A stretch of 8,211 bases of DNA from Actinomycetota bacterium (GTDB taxonomy: Bacteria > Actinomycetota > Actinomycetes > Nanopelagicales > Nanopelagicaceae): NCBI GenBank assembly GCA_947496345.1, contig CANMCL010000037.1:1-8211 (forward strand). The letters run 5' to 3'. Both the position numbers and the translations under genes were made by a program. Below the pieces are notes generated by a model. The model saw nothing but the letters and a program-made list of their open reading frames with translations, had not been told where the DNA came from and ran no database searches. Shown piece by piece: positions 1 to 5,970 of this stretch (position 1 is its first letter; each line of letters opens with the position of its first letter).

Positions 1-142
1 CAACGATGATCTCGTTGCAGAGTTCGATACATTCATCGCAGATGTATACGCCAGGACCTGCGATCAGTTTTTTTACCTGCTTCTGGGTTTTGCCGCAGAA
101 GGAACATTTGAGCAGGTCGCTAGTTTCTCCGATACGAGTCAT
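1..142 (-). CDS. clpX: ATP-dependent Clp protease ATP-binding subunit ClpX, N-terminal fragment (runs off window)
   Basis: Only the first 47 codons lie in the window; the gene continues past position 1. The fragment starts [20 protein letters not shown] and holds the ClpX zinc-binding domain: Cys13 and Cys16 (CSFC), then Cys35 and Cys38 (CDEC). This four-cysteine treble clef lets ClpX dimerise and bind adaptors and substrates. The AAA+ module that unfolds proteins and threads them into ClpP is outside the window. The gene lies 47 bp downstream of the MFS gene on the same strand and completes the tig–clpP1–clpP2–clpX order known in actinobacteria. No Shine-Dalgarno is visible before the ATG; instead a TATTCT hexamer lies 6 nt upstream, suggesting a leaderless transcript (inference). 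The identity is secure from the zinc finger and its context. Confidence 0.95.
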   Translation of the reverse strand, partial: MTRIGETSDLLKCSFCGKTQKQVKKLIAGPGVYICDECIELCNEIIV

Positions 143-148
143 AGGTAA

Positions 149-154
149 AGAATA
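149..154 (-). promoter_or_regulatory. candidate -10 hexamer of a leaderless clpX promoter
   Basis: On the minus strand TATTCT (TANNNT type) is followed by six bases and then the clpX ATG. That spacing would put the transcription start on the A of the start codon. No purine-rich SD is seen in the 47-bp spacer and no good -35 matches at 16–18 bp. Leaderless promoters with a conserved -10 and a poor -35 are common in actinobacteria, so the call rests on spacing and on the absent SD. Confidence 0.4.
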
Positions 155-189
155 GTTTTTAACTCGATTTAATGTGTCCCGGTTTAAGC

Positions 190-1449
190 CTAATTCTGTT
201 CGCTTATAGTGGAATCGCCCTTTGATTTGCGAGGATCTCGTAACTCTTTAACGCCAGGAACGAGAAGAACTAGATAGCAGAAAAGAATGTGGAATCCGAT
301 TGCAAAGAGAAGAAAGTCTCGCTCGCCAGTTAGCGCAATAACCGGACCGACGAGCGCCATTCCGAGCGGCATCAATCCACTTGTACCAACCATGTCAATA
401 CTGAATACACGACCTTGCAACTCTTGAGGTACCTCACGTTGTACGGCGGTGACCCAATACGCTTCCCACCCGCCAATTGAAAGTCCTGCAATGAAGTAGC
501 CGACAATCACAAAAGTTGGTGAGATTGGAAAAGCCAATACAAGTGGAGCAAATGCAAAGAGCGACCACATCGAAATTGCGACTAGGCCGGGACTTTTAGT
601 TTTGAATTTAACAGCGGCAATCGCGCTGATCGCTCCACCTAAGCTAAACGCGGCAGCAGAGATCGCAAAGACATTATTAGTATCGAATTCACGTCGAGTG
701 ATTACTGGGAGAAGAACAGTCTCTGCCGCAACGATAACCATTAACTGAAAAGAGGCCATAAAGATTGATGCAGCTAGCCATTTGATCTCCCAAACCAGTT
801 TTAGCCCTTCACGCAATTCAGTAATGAAAGATGGCTTGTTCTCAATGACTCCTTGAATCGGTGCTTCAGTGATTCCGAGTAGAAGAGAAGTGCCGATAAA
901 GAATGCGACAGCGGTAACCGCGAATGTGAGATCTGCGCCTACGACTGCAACAGAAATTCCACCAACACCTGGACCAACAATTGTTCCTATCTTCGCAACG
1001 ATTCCACGTGCAACGTTGCCCGCTGGCAGAAGATGATCAGGGAGCAAGCTCGGAACGATTGCTGCACCGGCCGGTGCTCCAAAAGCATCTCCAAGACCCA
1101 TCAGAAAAACTAAAAGTCCGATTGCCCAAAGTGGCATATTTGCTGCAGAGATAATTACCAGAACTAGCGCAATCAAACCGCGGAATGCATCTGCGCTAAT
1201 CATTACCCATTTGCGCGGAAGACGATCTGACCAAACGCCACCGGCGAGAGTGAAGATCGTTCCCGAAAGAACACGCGATGCCAAGATGAGGCCAAGGTCT
1301 GTTGCGGTGCCGCCGTTATCGAGAACGCTGATTGCGAGAGCAATAGGAAATGCAGATGAACCGACTACGAAAATTAAGCCAGAGATAAAGAAGTTGCGGT
1401 AATCCTTATATGAAAAAAGAGCGCCGGGCTCGAAATATCTTTGCAACAT
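190..1449 (-). CDS. MFS transporter, drug/siderophore-efflux type (EntS/MFS_3-like)
   Basis: A 419-residue integral membrane protein with about twelve hydrophobic segments, the usual MFS length. The loop after TM2 carries motif A as [11 protein letters not shown] (residues 70–80), typical of proton-driven exporters. The N-terminal half (FxxG near residue 21, then a Gly/Ala-rich TM4–TM5 region) recalls the enterobactin-exporter/macrolide-efflux-like branch. The substrate cannot be told. The ATG is 27 nt after the clpP2 stop, so co-transcription with clpP1P2 is likely. The purine run AAAGGGG (1464–1470) is a rather distant SD, with about 14 nt of spacing. The gene sits between clpP2 and clpX, where many actinobacteria have clpX directly or unrelated genes. 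The C-terminus is a charged cytoplasmic tail. The family is confident; the function within the clp cluster is unknown. Confidence 0.88.
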   Translation of the reverse strand: MLQRYFEPGALFSYKDYRNFFISGLIFVVGSSAFPIALAISVLDNGGTATDLGLILASRVLSGTIFTLAGGVWSDRLPRKWVMISADAFRGLIALVLVIISAANMPLWAIGLLVFLMGLGDAFGAPAGAAIVPSLLPDHLLPAGNVARGIVAKIGTIVGPGVGGISVAVVGADLTFAVTAVAFFIGTSLLLGITEAPIQGVIENKPSFITELREGLKLVWEIKWLAASIFMASFQLMVIVAAETVLLPVITRREFDTNNVFAISAAAFSLGGAISAIAAVKFKTKSPGLVAISMWSLFAFAPLVLAFPISPTFVIVGYFIAGLSIGGWEAYWVTAVQREVPQELQGRVFSIDMVGTSGLMPLGMALVGPVIALTGERDFLLFAIGFHILFCYLVLLVPGVKELRDPRKSKGDSTISEQN

Positions 1450-1476
1450 TTCTAAACCGACGCCCCTTTAGTGAAA

Positions 1477-2103
1477 TTATGCGGAAGGCTTCGCCTTACG
1501 AGAAGACATAACCTTATCTATAATTCCGTATTCCACTGCTTCAGCTGCGGTAAGAATCTTGTCGCGCTCGATATCTTTTTCAATCTCTTCGATCGTCTTA
1601 TTTGAATGCTTAGCCAACATTGTCTCGAGCAAGCCACGCATACGCATAATTTCACGAGCTTGGATCTCAATATCAGATGCTTGTCCCCCACCTTCAGATG
1701 AAGGTTGGTGGATAAGAATTCGTGAGTGCTCGAGTCCATAACGCTTACCTTTTGTGCCGCCAGCAAGAATGATCGCCGCAGCAGATGCTGCTTGGCCAAG
1801 ACAAATTGTTGTGATGTCTGGGCGAACAAATTGCATAGTGTCATAAATTGCAGTTAACGCTGTAAATGATCCACCTGGTGAGTTGATGTAGATCGAAATA
1901 TCACGATCTGGATCCATTGATTCAAGTGTCAGTAACTGAGCCATCACATCGTTGGCAACGGTGTCATCAATTGGTTGGCCCAAGAAAATGATGCGCTCTT
2001 CAAATAACTTTGTGTAAGGGTCAAGGCGCTTGTAACCGTAGGCGGTCTTCTCTTCAATTGTTGGAAGAACGTAGCGGTTTGTAATCTCTTGAATGTGTTT
2101 CAT
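1477..2103 (-). CDS. clpP2: ATP-dependent Clp protease proteolytic subunit ClpP2
   Basis: A 208-residue serine peptidase subunit of the self-compartmentalised Clp protease. The catalytic triad is visible as Ser107 (GQAASAA), His132 (ILIHQPS) and Asp181 (IERDK). Its spacings of 25 and 49 residues equal those of E. coli ClpP. The oxyanion-loop motif NSPGGS is at 74–79. The N-terminal extension (residues 1–35) resembles that of other actinobacterial ClpP2. The start ATG overlaps the clpP1 stop by one base (TAATG). An SD, GGGAGG, lies at 2113–2118 inside the last clpP1 codons with 9-nt spacing, so translational coupling is likely. In actinobacteria ClpP1 and ClpP2 form a mixed tetradecamer that works with ClpX or ClpC. 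The numbering as ClpP2 follows gene order. Confidence 0.95.
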   Translation of the reverse strand: MKHIQEITNRYVLPTIEEKTAYGYKRLDPYTKLFEERIIFLGQPIDDTVANDVMAQLLTLESMDPDRDISIYINSPGGSFTALTAIYDTMQFVRPDITTICLGQAASAAAIILAGGTKGKRYGLEHSRILIHQPSSEGGGQASDIEIQAREIMRMRGLLETMLAKHSNKTIEEIEKDIERDKILTAAEAVEYGIIDKVMSSRKAKPSA

Positions 2104-2729
2104 TACTTCTTACCTCCCGCGATTTGTCCATCGTTTGTGGCGATGTGATCGATAAAGCCATATGCAAGTGCATCTTTGGCATTAAACCAATTGTCGCGAT
2201 CTGAATCAGCAATGATTTTTTCGAGTGGCTGTCCAGTGTGCTTGGCATTTAACTCAGACATAGTCTGCTTCGTAATTGCCATCTGTTCTGCTTGAATTCG
2301 AATATCTGTTGCAGTACCACCGATACCGCCAAGAGGTTGGTGCATCAAGATTCGCGCATTAGGAGTTGCATAACGCTTTCCTGGAGCACCAGCTGTGAGA
2401 ATGAATTGACCCATTGATGCAGCCATTCCCATTGCCACTGTTGCAACATCGTTCTTGATGTAATGCATAGTGTCGTAGATCGCCATACCTGCTGTCACAG
2501 ATCCACCAGGTGAATTTATGTAGAGGTAAATGTCTTTTTCAGGATCTTCAGCAGCTAACAGCAACATCTGTGCACAGATTGCATTCGCCATCTCGTCACG
2601 AAATTCGCCGGCAAGAAAAATAATGCGTTCGCGCAACAAACGGTTGTAGACATTGTCATCTAGCCAGTTACCGCCGTTTGCAGCAACGCGTGCGTTCTGC
2701 CCGGCCGACTGTGGGTCTTGATAATCCAC
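2103..2729 (-). CDS. clpP1: ATP-dependent Clp protease proteolytic subunit ClpP1
   Basis: A 208-residue ClpP-family serine peptidase, paralogous to the next gene. The triad is Ser105 (GMAASMG), His130 (ILMHQP) and Asp179 (SDRDN), with the same 25/49-residue spacing as ClpP2; NSPGGS is at 72–77. Translation starts at GTG, supported by a perfect AGGAGG at 2735–2740 only 5 nt upstream. The N-terminus (residues 1–20) is a short Asn/Ala/Gly-rich extension that may be processed, as is known for mycobacterial ClpP1 (inference). It is the first protease gene after the secreted-protein gene, and a promoter with a candidate ClgR operator lies in its 126-bp leader. Together with ClpP2 it should form the ClpP1P2 chamber that degrades proteins unfolded by ClpX or ClpC. 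Confidence 0.95.
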   Translation of the reverse strand: MDYQDPQSAGQNARVAANGGNWLDDNVYNRLLRERIIFLAGEFRDEMANAICAQMLLLAAEDPEKDIYLYINSPGGSVTAGMAIYDTMHYIKNDVATVAMGMAASMGQFILTAGAPGKRYATPNARILMHQPLGGIGGTATDIRIQAEQMAITKQTMSELNAKHTGQPLEKIIADSDRDNWFNAKDALAYGFIDHIATNDGQIAGGKK

Positions 2730-2734
2730 GTGAT

Positions 2735-2740
2735 CCTCCT
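2735..2740 (-). promoter_or_regulatory. strong Shine-Dalgarno of clpP1
   Basis: The minus strand reads AGGAGG, 5 nt before a GTG codon. It is the strongest SD in the window and fixes the GTG at 2727–2729 as the clpP1 start. Confidence 0.85.
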
Positions 2741-2753
2741 GATTGATTACTTC

Positions 2754-2783
2754 TTTATATGTAGTGACCTTAACAATCCTTAA
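2754..2783 (-). promoter_or_regulatory. candidate clpP1P2 promoter
   Basis: On the minus strand a TATAAA hexamer (2754–2759, five of six matches to the -10 consensus) lies 18 bp downstream of TTAAGG (2778–2783), a weak -35. Initiation near 2747 would give a leader of about 18 nt containing the AGGAGG. The -35 falls inside a perfect palindrome at 2776–2787. The -10 is convincing; the -35 is poor, which would fit an activated promoter. Confidence 0.45.
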
Positions 2784-2787
2784 GGAT
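2776..2787. repeat. 12-bp perfect palindrome in the clpP1 promoter
   Basis: The sequence ATCCTTAAGGAT is its own reverse complement. It overlaps the proposed -35, and a further CCTTAA half lies at 2768–2773. Position and symmetry suggest an operator for a dimeric regulator. It does not resemble the CIRCE or HAIR heat-shock elements. The regulator is unknown. Confidence 0.4.
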
Positions 2788-2806
2788 AAATGCTTCCCAA
2801 ATATGG

Positions 2807-2830
2807 AAAAAGGGGCGCAAATCGGCCTTT
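2807..2830 (-). terminator. weak terminator-like inverted repeat after the secreted-protein gene
   Basis: On the minus strand AAAGG (2830–2826) can pair with CCTTT (2813–2809), and the right arm runs into five Ts. The stem is only about 5 bp, so termination would be leaky at best. It lies 26 bp after the stop of the gene upstream of clpP1. Confidence 0.25.
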
Positions 2831-2847
2831 GTTCGCTCAGGGCAGAG
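2830..2847. promoter_or_regulatory. candidate ClgR-type operator upstream of clpP1P2
   Basis: The plus strand reads TGTTCGCTCAGGGCAGAG. From memory, the corynebacterial ClgR consensus is WNNWCGCYNANRGCGWWS. This site has the complete left half (TTCGCT) and the central A, and departs at the third base of the right GCG and at the next W. ClgR is the known activator of clpP1P2 in actinobacteria. The site lies about 50 bp upstream of the proposed -35, a normal activator position. It is a pattern match only. Confidence 0.4.
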
Positions 2848-2855
2848 CAAGATCT

Positions 2856-3248
2856 TTATAAGACGGTCAGTTTTAGGAAGTAGGTCTTTTTTCCATCGGT
2901 GAAGGACATTGTGGTTTTTCCCTTTTTAAGCGGGGTGATCGAAGGATATGTTTCATAAGCAGACATCGGTCCCCCGGCAACAAACTTCGCAATTTTTGTA
3001 TCTACGACTTTGCCTTTCCAAATTTCAGGATTTTTCACTGTCAATACAACTGCGCTCTTGAGTTTGACCATAATTATTTTAGTCTTTAGCGGGTTAACCA
3101 TTTTTGGCGGAAGAACCGATGCTATGGCCATTTTGGGTTGAGCTGTAGCCGTATTTGAATCAGAGCCGTTAGCGGCAAGTACACCAGTAAATGAGAGTAA
3201 AAGAGTGAGAGCGGAGGCAACAGCGGAGCGAATCGCATTCAGGTGCAT
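2856..3248 (-). CDS. small secreted protein of unknown function, possible Ig-like fold
   Basis: 130 residues starting at the ATG at 3246–3248, chosen because GAGG (3255–3258) lies 6 nt upstream; an in-frame TTG four codons earlier would overlap that SD. Residues 1–26 form a signal peptide with a hydrophobic core (SALTLLLSFTGVLA) and a likely cut after VLA. A Ser/Thr/Asn-rich linker follows (27–40), then about 85 residues of alternating hydrophobic and Lys-rich strands ending in YFLKLTVL, which recalls a single bacterial Ig-like beta-sandwich. No catalytic motif or cysteine is seen. The gene lies between tig and clpP1, 45 bp after the tig stop. I do not recognise a family. A secreted product in a cytosolic folding/proteolysis cluster is unexpected. 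Confidence 0.72.
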   Translation of the reverse strand: MHLNAIRSAVASALTLLLSFTGVLAANGSDSNTATAQPKMAIASVLPPKMVNPLKTKIIMVKLKSAVVLTVKNPEIWKGKVVDTKIAKFVAGGPMSAYETYPSITPLKKGKTTMSFTDGKKTYFLKLTVL

Positions 3249-3254
3249 GTGCAA

Positions 3255-3258
3255 CCTC
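3255..3258 (-). promoter_or_regulatory. Shine-Dalgarno that decides the start of the secreted protein
   Basis: The minus strand has GAGG, six bases, then ATG. The upstream in-frame TTG (3258–3260) overlaps this SD, so the ATG at 3246–3248 is preferred. Confidence 0.6.
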
Positions 3259-3281
3259 AAATCAAAGTTGGAAAGACCAAC
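3259..3281 (-). terminator. weak hairpin downstream of tig
   Basis: The minus strand can form GTTGG–TCTTT–CCAAC (3281–3267), followed by TTTGATTT. This starts 12 bp after the tig stop and ends just before the next gene's SD. The 5-bp stem and broken T-run suggest partial termination or mRNA 3' end stabilisation rather than a full stop. Confidence 0.35.
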
Positions 3282-3293
3282 CTACTCGGAAAA

Positions 3294-4589
3294 TTATGCC
3301 TCTGGAAGAGATTGCGCAGGTGGAGTTTGCGGGCGAAGCGCTTCTAGATCAATCTTATTTCCAGATTTATCGACAACGTTTACGCGACCGAGAACGCCAG
3401 CAAGTGCTTTAGTGCGAGAAACTTCTGCAACTAGTTGTGTGATCTGGCCAGCATCCTGAAGCTGCTTTGCAAACTGCTCAGGAGGCATTCCGTAACGCTG
3501 TGAAGTACGAATCAAATATTCAGTCAATTCAATTTCATTTACCTGAACTTCTTCAGCCTTCACGATTGCATCTAGCAAGAAATCAGATTTGATCGATACG
3601 CGAACTTCGCCATCTACTTCAGCGCGATGTGCCGCATCTTCAAGTCGGCCTTCTCCTTCAAGATGTTGGTGGACTTCATCTGCAACCAACTTATCTGGAA
3701 CTGGGATATCTAAATCATCAATCATCTTCTTCAAGAGTAGATCGCGTGCTTGAGCACCTTGTTCAAGCGCTTTCACGCGCTTTAGGCGTTCATTGAAATC
3801 AGCTTTTAATTCTGCAATTGTGTCGAACTCGGATGCTAACTTTGCAAAGGCATCATCAACTGGTGGAAGTTCGCGTTCTTTCACTGCCTTTAACTTGATT
3901 TCAACATCGCCCTTTTCGTCATCTTTTTGACCAACGAGCTGTGTTTCAAAGTTCTTAACATCTCCGGCCTTCATGCCAACGAGTGCAGCATCCAATCCAT
4001 CAATCATTCGATTTGATCCGACTTCATAGGAAATATCATTTGCCTTGCCGCCGTCCACTTCAGCGCCATCTATCTTTGCGGTTAAGTCAACAGTTACGAA
4101 GTCGCCATCTTTGGTCTCGCGTTCAACAGTGGTCAGCGTTCCGAAGCGAGCGCGAAGCTCATCTACTTGCTCATCGATATCTTTATCAGTGACTGCTACA
4201 TCATCGACTTCAATCGTTATCTTTGAAAAGTCAGGAAGGGTAACTTCTGGGCGCACATCGACTTCAACGGCAAATACCAGCTTCTCGTTATCGACATATT
4301 CCTTGATTTCTACTTCTGGGCGACCGACTACGAGAACTGAGTGCTCGCGAGCTGCCATTCCGTAGAATTCAGGGAGTGCATTATTGATCGCTTCATCAAT
4401 TACTGAGCCTCGACCAACGCGCTGATCAATCATTGCAGCTGGAACTTTGCCTTTGCGGAAACCAGGGATGTTTACCTTCTTGGATACTGCTGTGTAAGCA
4501 TCGGCAACATAGCCAGTTAAATCAGCGTAAGGAACTTCGATATCAAGGCGGACTCGAGTTGGGGAAAGTGTTTCGACCGTACTCTTCAC
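3294..4589 (-). CDS. tig: trigger factor, ribosome-associated chaperone and peptidyl-prolyl isomerase
   Basis: A 431-residue trigger factor of normal length. The N-terminal ribosome-binding domain (about 1–115) has the signature GFRKGK at 43–48, the loop that docks on ribosomal protein L23. The FKBP-like PPIase domain (about 158–240) begins KDGDFVTVDLTAKIDG and contains GLDAALVGMKAGD. The rest is the helical C-terminal chaperone domain with substrate-cradling arms, ending in a Pro-rich tail (about 420–431). Translation starts at GTG, with AAGGAG (4596–4601) 6 nt upstream. The gene follows tRNA-Pro by 57 bp on the same strand and heads the tig–clpP–clpX block. It helps newly made proteins fold at the ribosome exit. 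Its closeness to ClpXP matches the pairing of trigger factor with Clp genes known in many bacteria. Confidence 0.97.
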   Translation of the reverse strand: MKSTVETLSPTRVRLDIEVPYADLTGYVADAYTAVSKKVNIPGFRKGKVPAAMIDQRVGRGSVIDEAINNALPEFYGMAAREHSVLVVGRPEVEIKEYVDNEKLVFAVEVDVRPEVTLPDFSKITIEVDDVAVTDKDIDEQVDELRARFGTLTTVERETKDGDFVTVDLTAKIDGAEVDGGKANDISYEVGSNRMIDGLDAALVGMKAGDVKNFETQLVGQKDDEKGDVEIKLKAVKERELPPVDDAFAKLASEFDTIAELKADFNERLKRVKALEQGAQARDLLLKKMIDDLDIPVPDKLVADEVHQHLEGEGRLEDAAHRAEVDGEVRVSIKSDFLLDAIVKAEEVQVNEIELTEYLIRTSQRYGMPPEQFAKQLQDAGQITQLVAEVSRTKALAGVLGRVNVVDKSGNKIDLEALRPQTPPAQSLPEA

Positions 4590-4595
4590 AAAGTG

Positions 4596-4601
4596 CTCCT
4601 T
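4596..4601 (-). promoter_or_regulatory. Shine-Dalgarno of tig
   Basis: The minus strand reads AAGGAG, 6 nt before GTG (4587–4589). It supports a GTG start for trigger factor. Confidence 0.75.
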
Positions 4602-4617
4602 GATTAGAAATTAATTT

Positions 4618-4646
4618 GAAGTGCAATAAACATTTCATTGAACTTC
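4618..4646 (-). other. hairpin directly after tRNA-Pro, before tig
   Basis: On the minus strand, immediately after the tRNA CCA, GAAGT pairs with ACTTC (5 bp) and, after a one-base mismatch, CAAT pairs with ATTG; the loop is 9 nt. No U-run follows, so it is not a classical terminator. It may stabilise or guide 3' processing of a tRNA–tig transcript, or act as a weak attenuator. Confidence 0.35.
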
Positions 4647-4722
4647 TGGTCGGGGCGGGGAGATTCGAACTCCCGGTCTCCTGCTCCCAAAGCAGGCGCG
4701 CTAGCCACTACGCTACGCCCCG
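4647..4722 (-). tRNA. tRNA-Pro (anticodon UGG), CCA encoded
   Basis: The minus strand folds as a complete cloverleaf: acceptor CGGGGCG/CGCCCCG, D arm with GTGGCTA loop, anticodon arm CCTGC–TTTGGGA–GCAGG, T arm GGGAG–TTCGAAT–CTCCC. The loop gives anticodon TGG, proline. The C1–G72 pair and A73 are the bacterial tRNA-Pro identity elements. The CCA end (4647–4649) is encoded. The gene reads toward tig and diverges from tRNA-Gly. Confidence 0.97.
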
Positions 4723-4820
4723 TGGCGCAAGACGTGAGTCTAGAGTAATTTTTTACTCTCGGTTACCGAGGCAGTACTCTTACCCGTATCGCGAAGCCAG
4801 TTCTCTGGCTAAATCCACTC
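4723..4820. promoter_or_regulatory. divergent tRNA promoter region with three inverted repeats
   Basis: This 98-bp spacer must hold the promoters of both tRNA genes. For tRNA-Pro, TAGACT (4737–4742, minus strand) is a fair -10, placing the start about 8 nt before the tRNA. No convincing tRNA-Gly promoter is seen. Three inverted repeats follow one another: AGAGTAA/TTACTCT with a 4-nt centre (4742–4759), CTCGGT-T-ACCGAG (4758–4770), and AGCCAG/CTGGCT with a 4-nt loop (4795–4810). Confidence 0.45.
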
Positions 4821-4894
4821 GCGGGTGTAGCTCAATGGTAGAGCCCCAGCCTTCCAAGCTGGCCATGCCGGTTCGATCCCGGTCACCCGCTCCA
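4821..4894 (+). tRNA. tRNA-Gly (anticodon UCC), CCA encoded
   Basis: The plus strand folds as a cloverleaf: acceptor GCGGGTG/CACCCGC, D arm GCTC–AATGGTA–GAGC, anticodon arm CCAGC–CTTCCAA–GCTGG, T arm GCCGG–TTCGATC–CCGGT (last pair G·U), discriminator T, encoded CCA at 4892–4894. The anticodon TCC reads GGA and GGG. Its 3' end is only 5 bp from the stop codon of the convergent collagen-like gene. Confidence 0.97.
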
Positions 4895-4899
4895 TAGTT

Positions 4900-5970
4900 T
4901 TAAAGTGCGCCAACCGCTCCAACCAGGGTTGAAAATACGACACCGCTAAATGACATTGCGTTTGATGCACCAGTAACCGCAGAGTCATCTATGACTCGAA
5001 TCGCGACTCCCACATCTCCACCGACTGGAGAAATTACACCCGTAATTGTAAATGTGTAACGAGTTGATTTTGGCTCTCCGGTGAAATTGAGGTTCTCCGC
5101 AACAGAATACCCAAACGTTGAAGGAGTCCCGTCGGAATGAATCATTTCAATTGCGAAAACTCCTCCCGAGGCATTTGATAGTCCGACAAGATAAATCGTG
5201 TACAGGTAGTTTTTACTAGCCTTGAAGTTGAGGAAAAATGTAGATGATGAGTAACCACTCGGTGTTGAGGTTGATAAATTCCAAGTCGGAATGGAATTGG
5301 TGTAAACATTTGATGGACCAGCAGCACCAACTGCTCCTGTTTCACCTTTAGCGCCAACACTTCCCGCAGTTCCGGCTTCACCCTTTGCTCCGATTGCACC
5401 AGGAGAACCTGTAATTCCAATAGGGCCTTGCGCACCTGTTGCGCCAGGAGTTCCACTGCCTGAAGCGCCAGTCGCACCAGTGAGACCAGTCAGACCGGTA
5501 TCGCCTTTAGCTCCCGTTAAACCTGTCGAACCTGTCGAACCTGGTAATCCACTTGCACCAGGTGAACCTGTTTCACCTTTTTCTCCCGTGTCGCCTTTTT
5601 CTCCCTGAGAACCCGTGGGGCCTGCAACTGTTGAAGCGTTGGAAAGTGTTTTGCCTTCGCTGCCGTTCTTGCCATCAGCGCCAGCGACACCAGTTGGTCC
5701 TTGTAAGCTTTGCGGCAGCGGCCATTTATTACTTTTCTTCGGTCCGTAAATTAAGAGGCTTCTGGTATCAATATAAAAGTCGCCATTGATTCCTACCGAG
5801 CTAAGCGGTGCACCTTTCCCGTTTAAAATCGTGTTTGGAATTGTGTTTGATGTTCTTCCAGCAGATTTAGGTTTGTTCGCCGCCTGAGAAATCGGTATCG
5901 CTGAAGCGCTGAAAAGTGTTGTAAGCAAAAGCGTTGCTATTACTTCTATGTACTTACGATTGCGCTTCAT
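4900..5970 (-). CDS. secreted collagen-like (Gly-X-Y repeat) surface protein
   Basis: 356 residues from the ATG at 5968–5970, chosen because GGAGG (5975–5979) lies 4 nt upstream and the N-terminus is then a proper signal peptide (MKRNRK, hydrophobic core at 8–26, cut near ISQA|AN, residue 30). A reading-frame start 29 codons upstream would bury that signal. Residues 50–90 contain GDFYIDT and IYGPKK–WP, a module I have seen ahead of bacterial collagen-like regions. The collagen region (91–220) has about 40 Gly-X-Y triplets in blocks of 6, 18 and 16, broken by LSNASTVA (109–116) and a two-residue GS (171–172). The X/Y positions are rich in Thr, Ala, Lys and Glu (GEKGDT). The C-terminal 135 residues look beta-rich and could trimerise the stalk. 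No LPXTG or C-terminal membrane anchor is seen. It is probably a surface or adhesion fibre. Confidence 0.88.
   Translation of the reverse strand: MKRNRKYIEVIATLLLTTLFSASAIPISQAANKPKSAGRTSNTIPNTILNGKGAPLSSVGINGDFYIDTRSLLIYGPKKSNKWPLPQSLQGPTGVAGADGKNGSEGKTLSNASTVAGPTGSQGEKGDTGEKGETGSPGASGLPGSTGSTGLTGAKGDTGLTGLTGATGASGSGTPGATGAQGPIGITGSPGAIGAKGEAGTAGSVGAKGETGAVGAAGPSNVYTNSIPTWNLSTSTPSGYSSSTFFLNFKASKNYLYTIYLVGLSNASGGVFAIEMIHSDGTPSTFGYSVAENLNFTGEPKSTRYTFTITGVISPVGGDVGVAIRVIDDSAVTGASNAMSFSGVVFSTLVGAVGAL
5522..5544 (-). repeat. short tandem repeat within the collagen-like region
   Basis: The 9-bp unit CCTGTCGAA occurs twice in tandem (5522–5530, 5531–5539) followed by CCTGG, encoding consecutive Gly-Ser-Thr triplets. 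It is a one-triplet duplication of the kind that lets collagen-like tracts change length by slippage. Confidence 0.6.

Noticed and set aside
3294..4589. Several long plus-strand frames inside tig (for example 4045–4365)
   Set aside because: They are Ser/Thr-rich shadows of a full-length, motif-complete trigger factor gene.
4616..4897. A 93-codon plus-strand reading frame crossing both tRNA genes
   Set aside because: Its peptide (GRFELPVSCSQSRRAS type) is the familiar artefact of translating antisense through tRNA-Pro and then through tRNA-Gly. There is no SD, and two solid tRNAs explain the DNA.
4821..5970. Idea that tRNA-Gly(UCC) is placed beside the collagen-like gene to supply its glycine demand
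   Set aside because: tRNAs act in trans, and the glycine codons in the gene are a mix of GGA, GGT, GGC and GGG. tRNA-Gly next to tRNA-Pro near tig fits ordinary chromosomal order.
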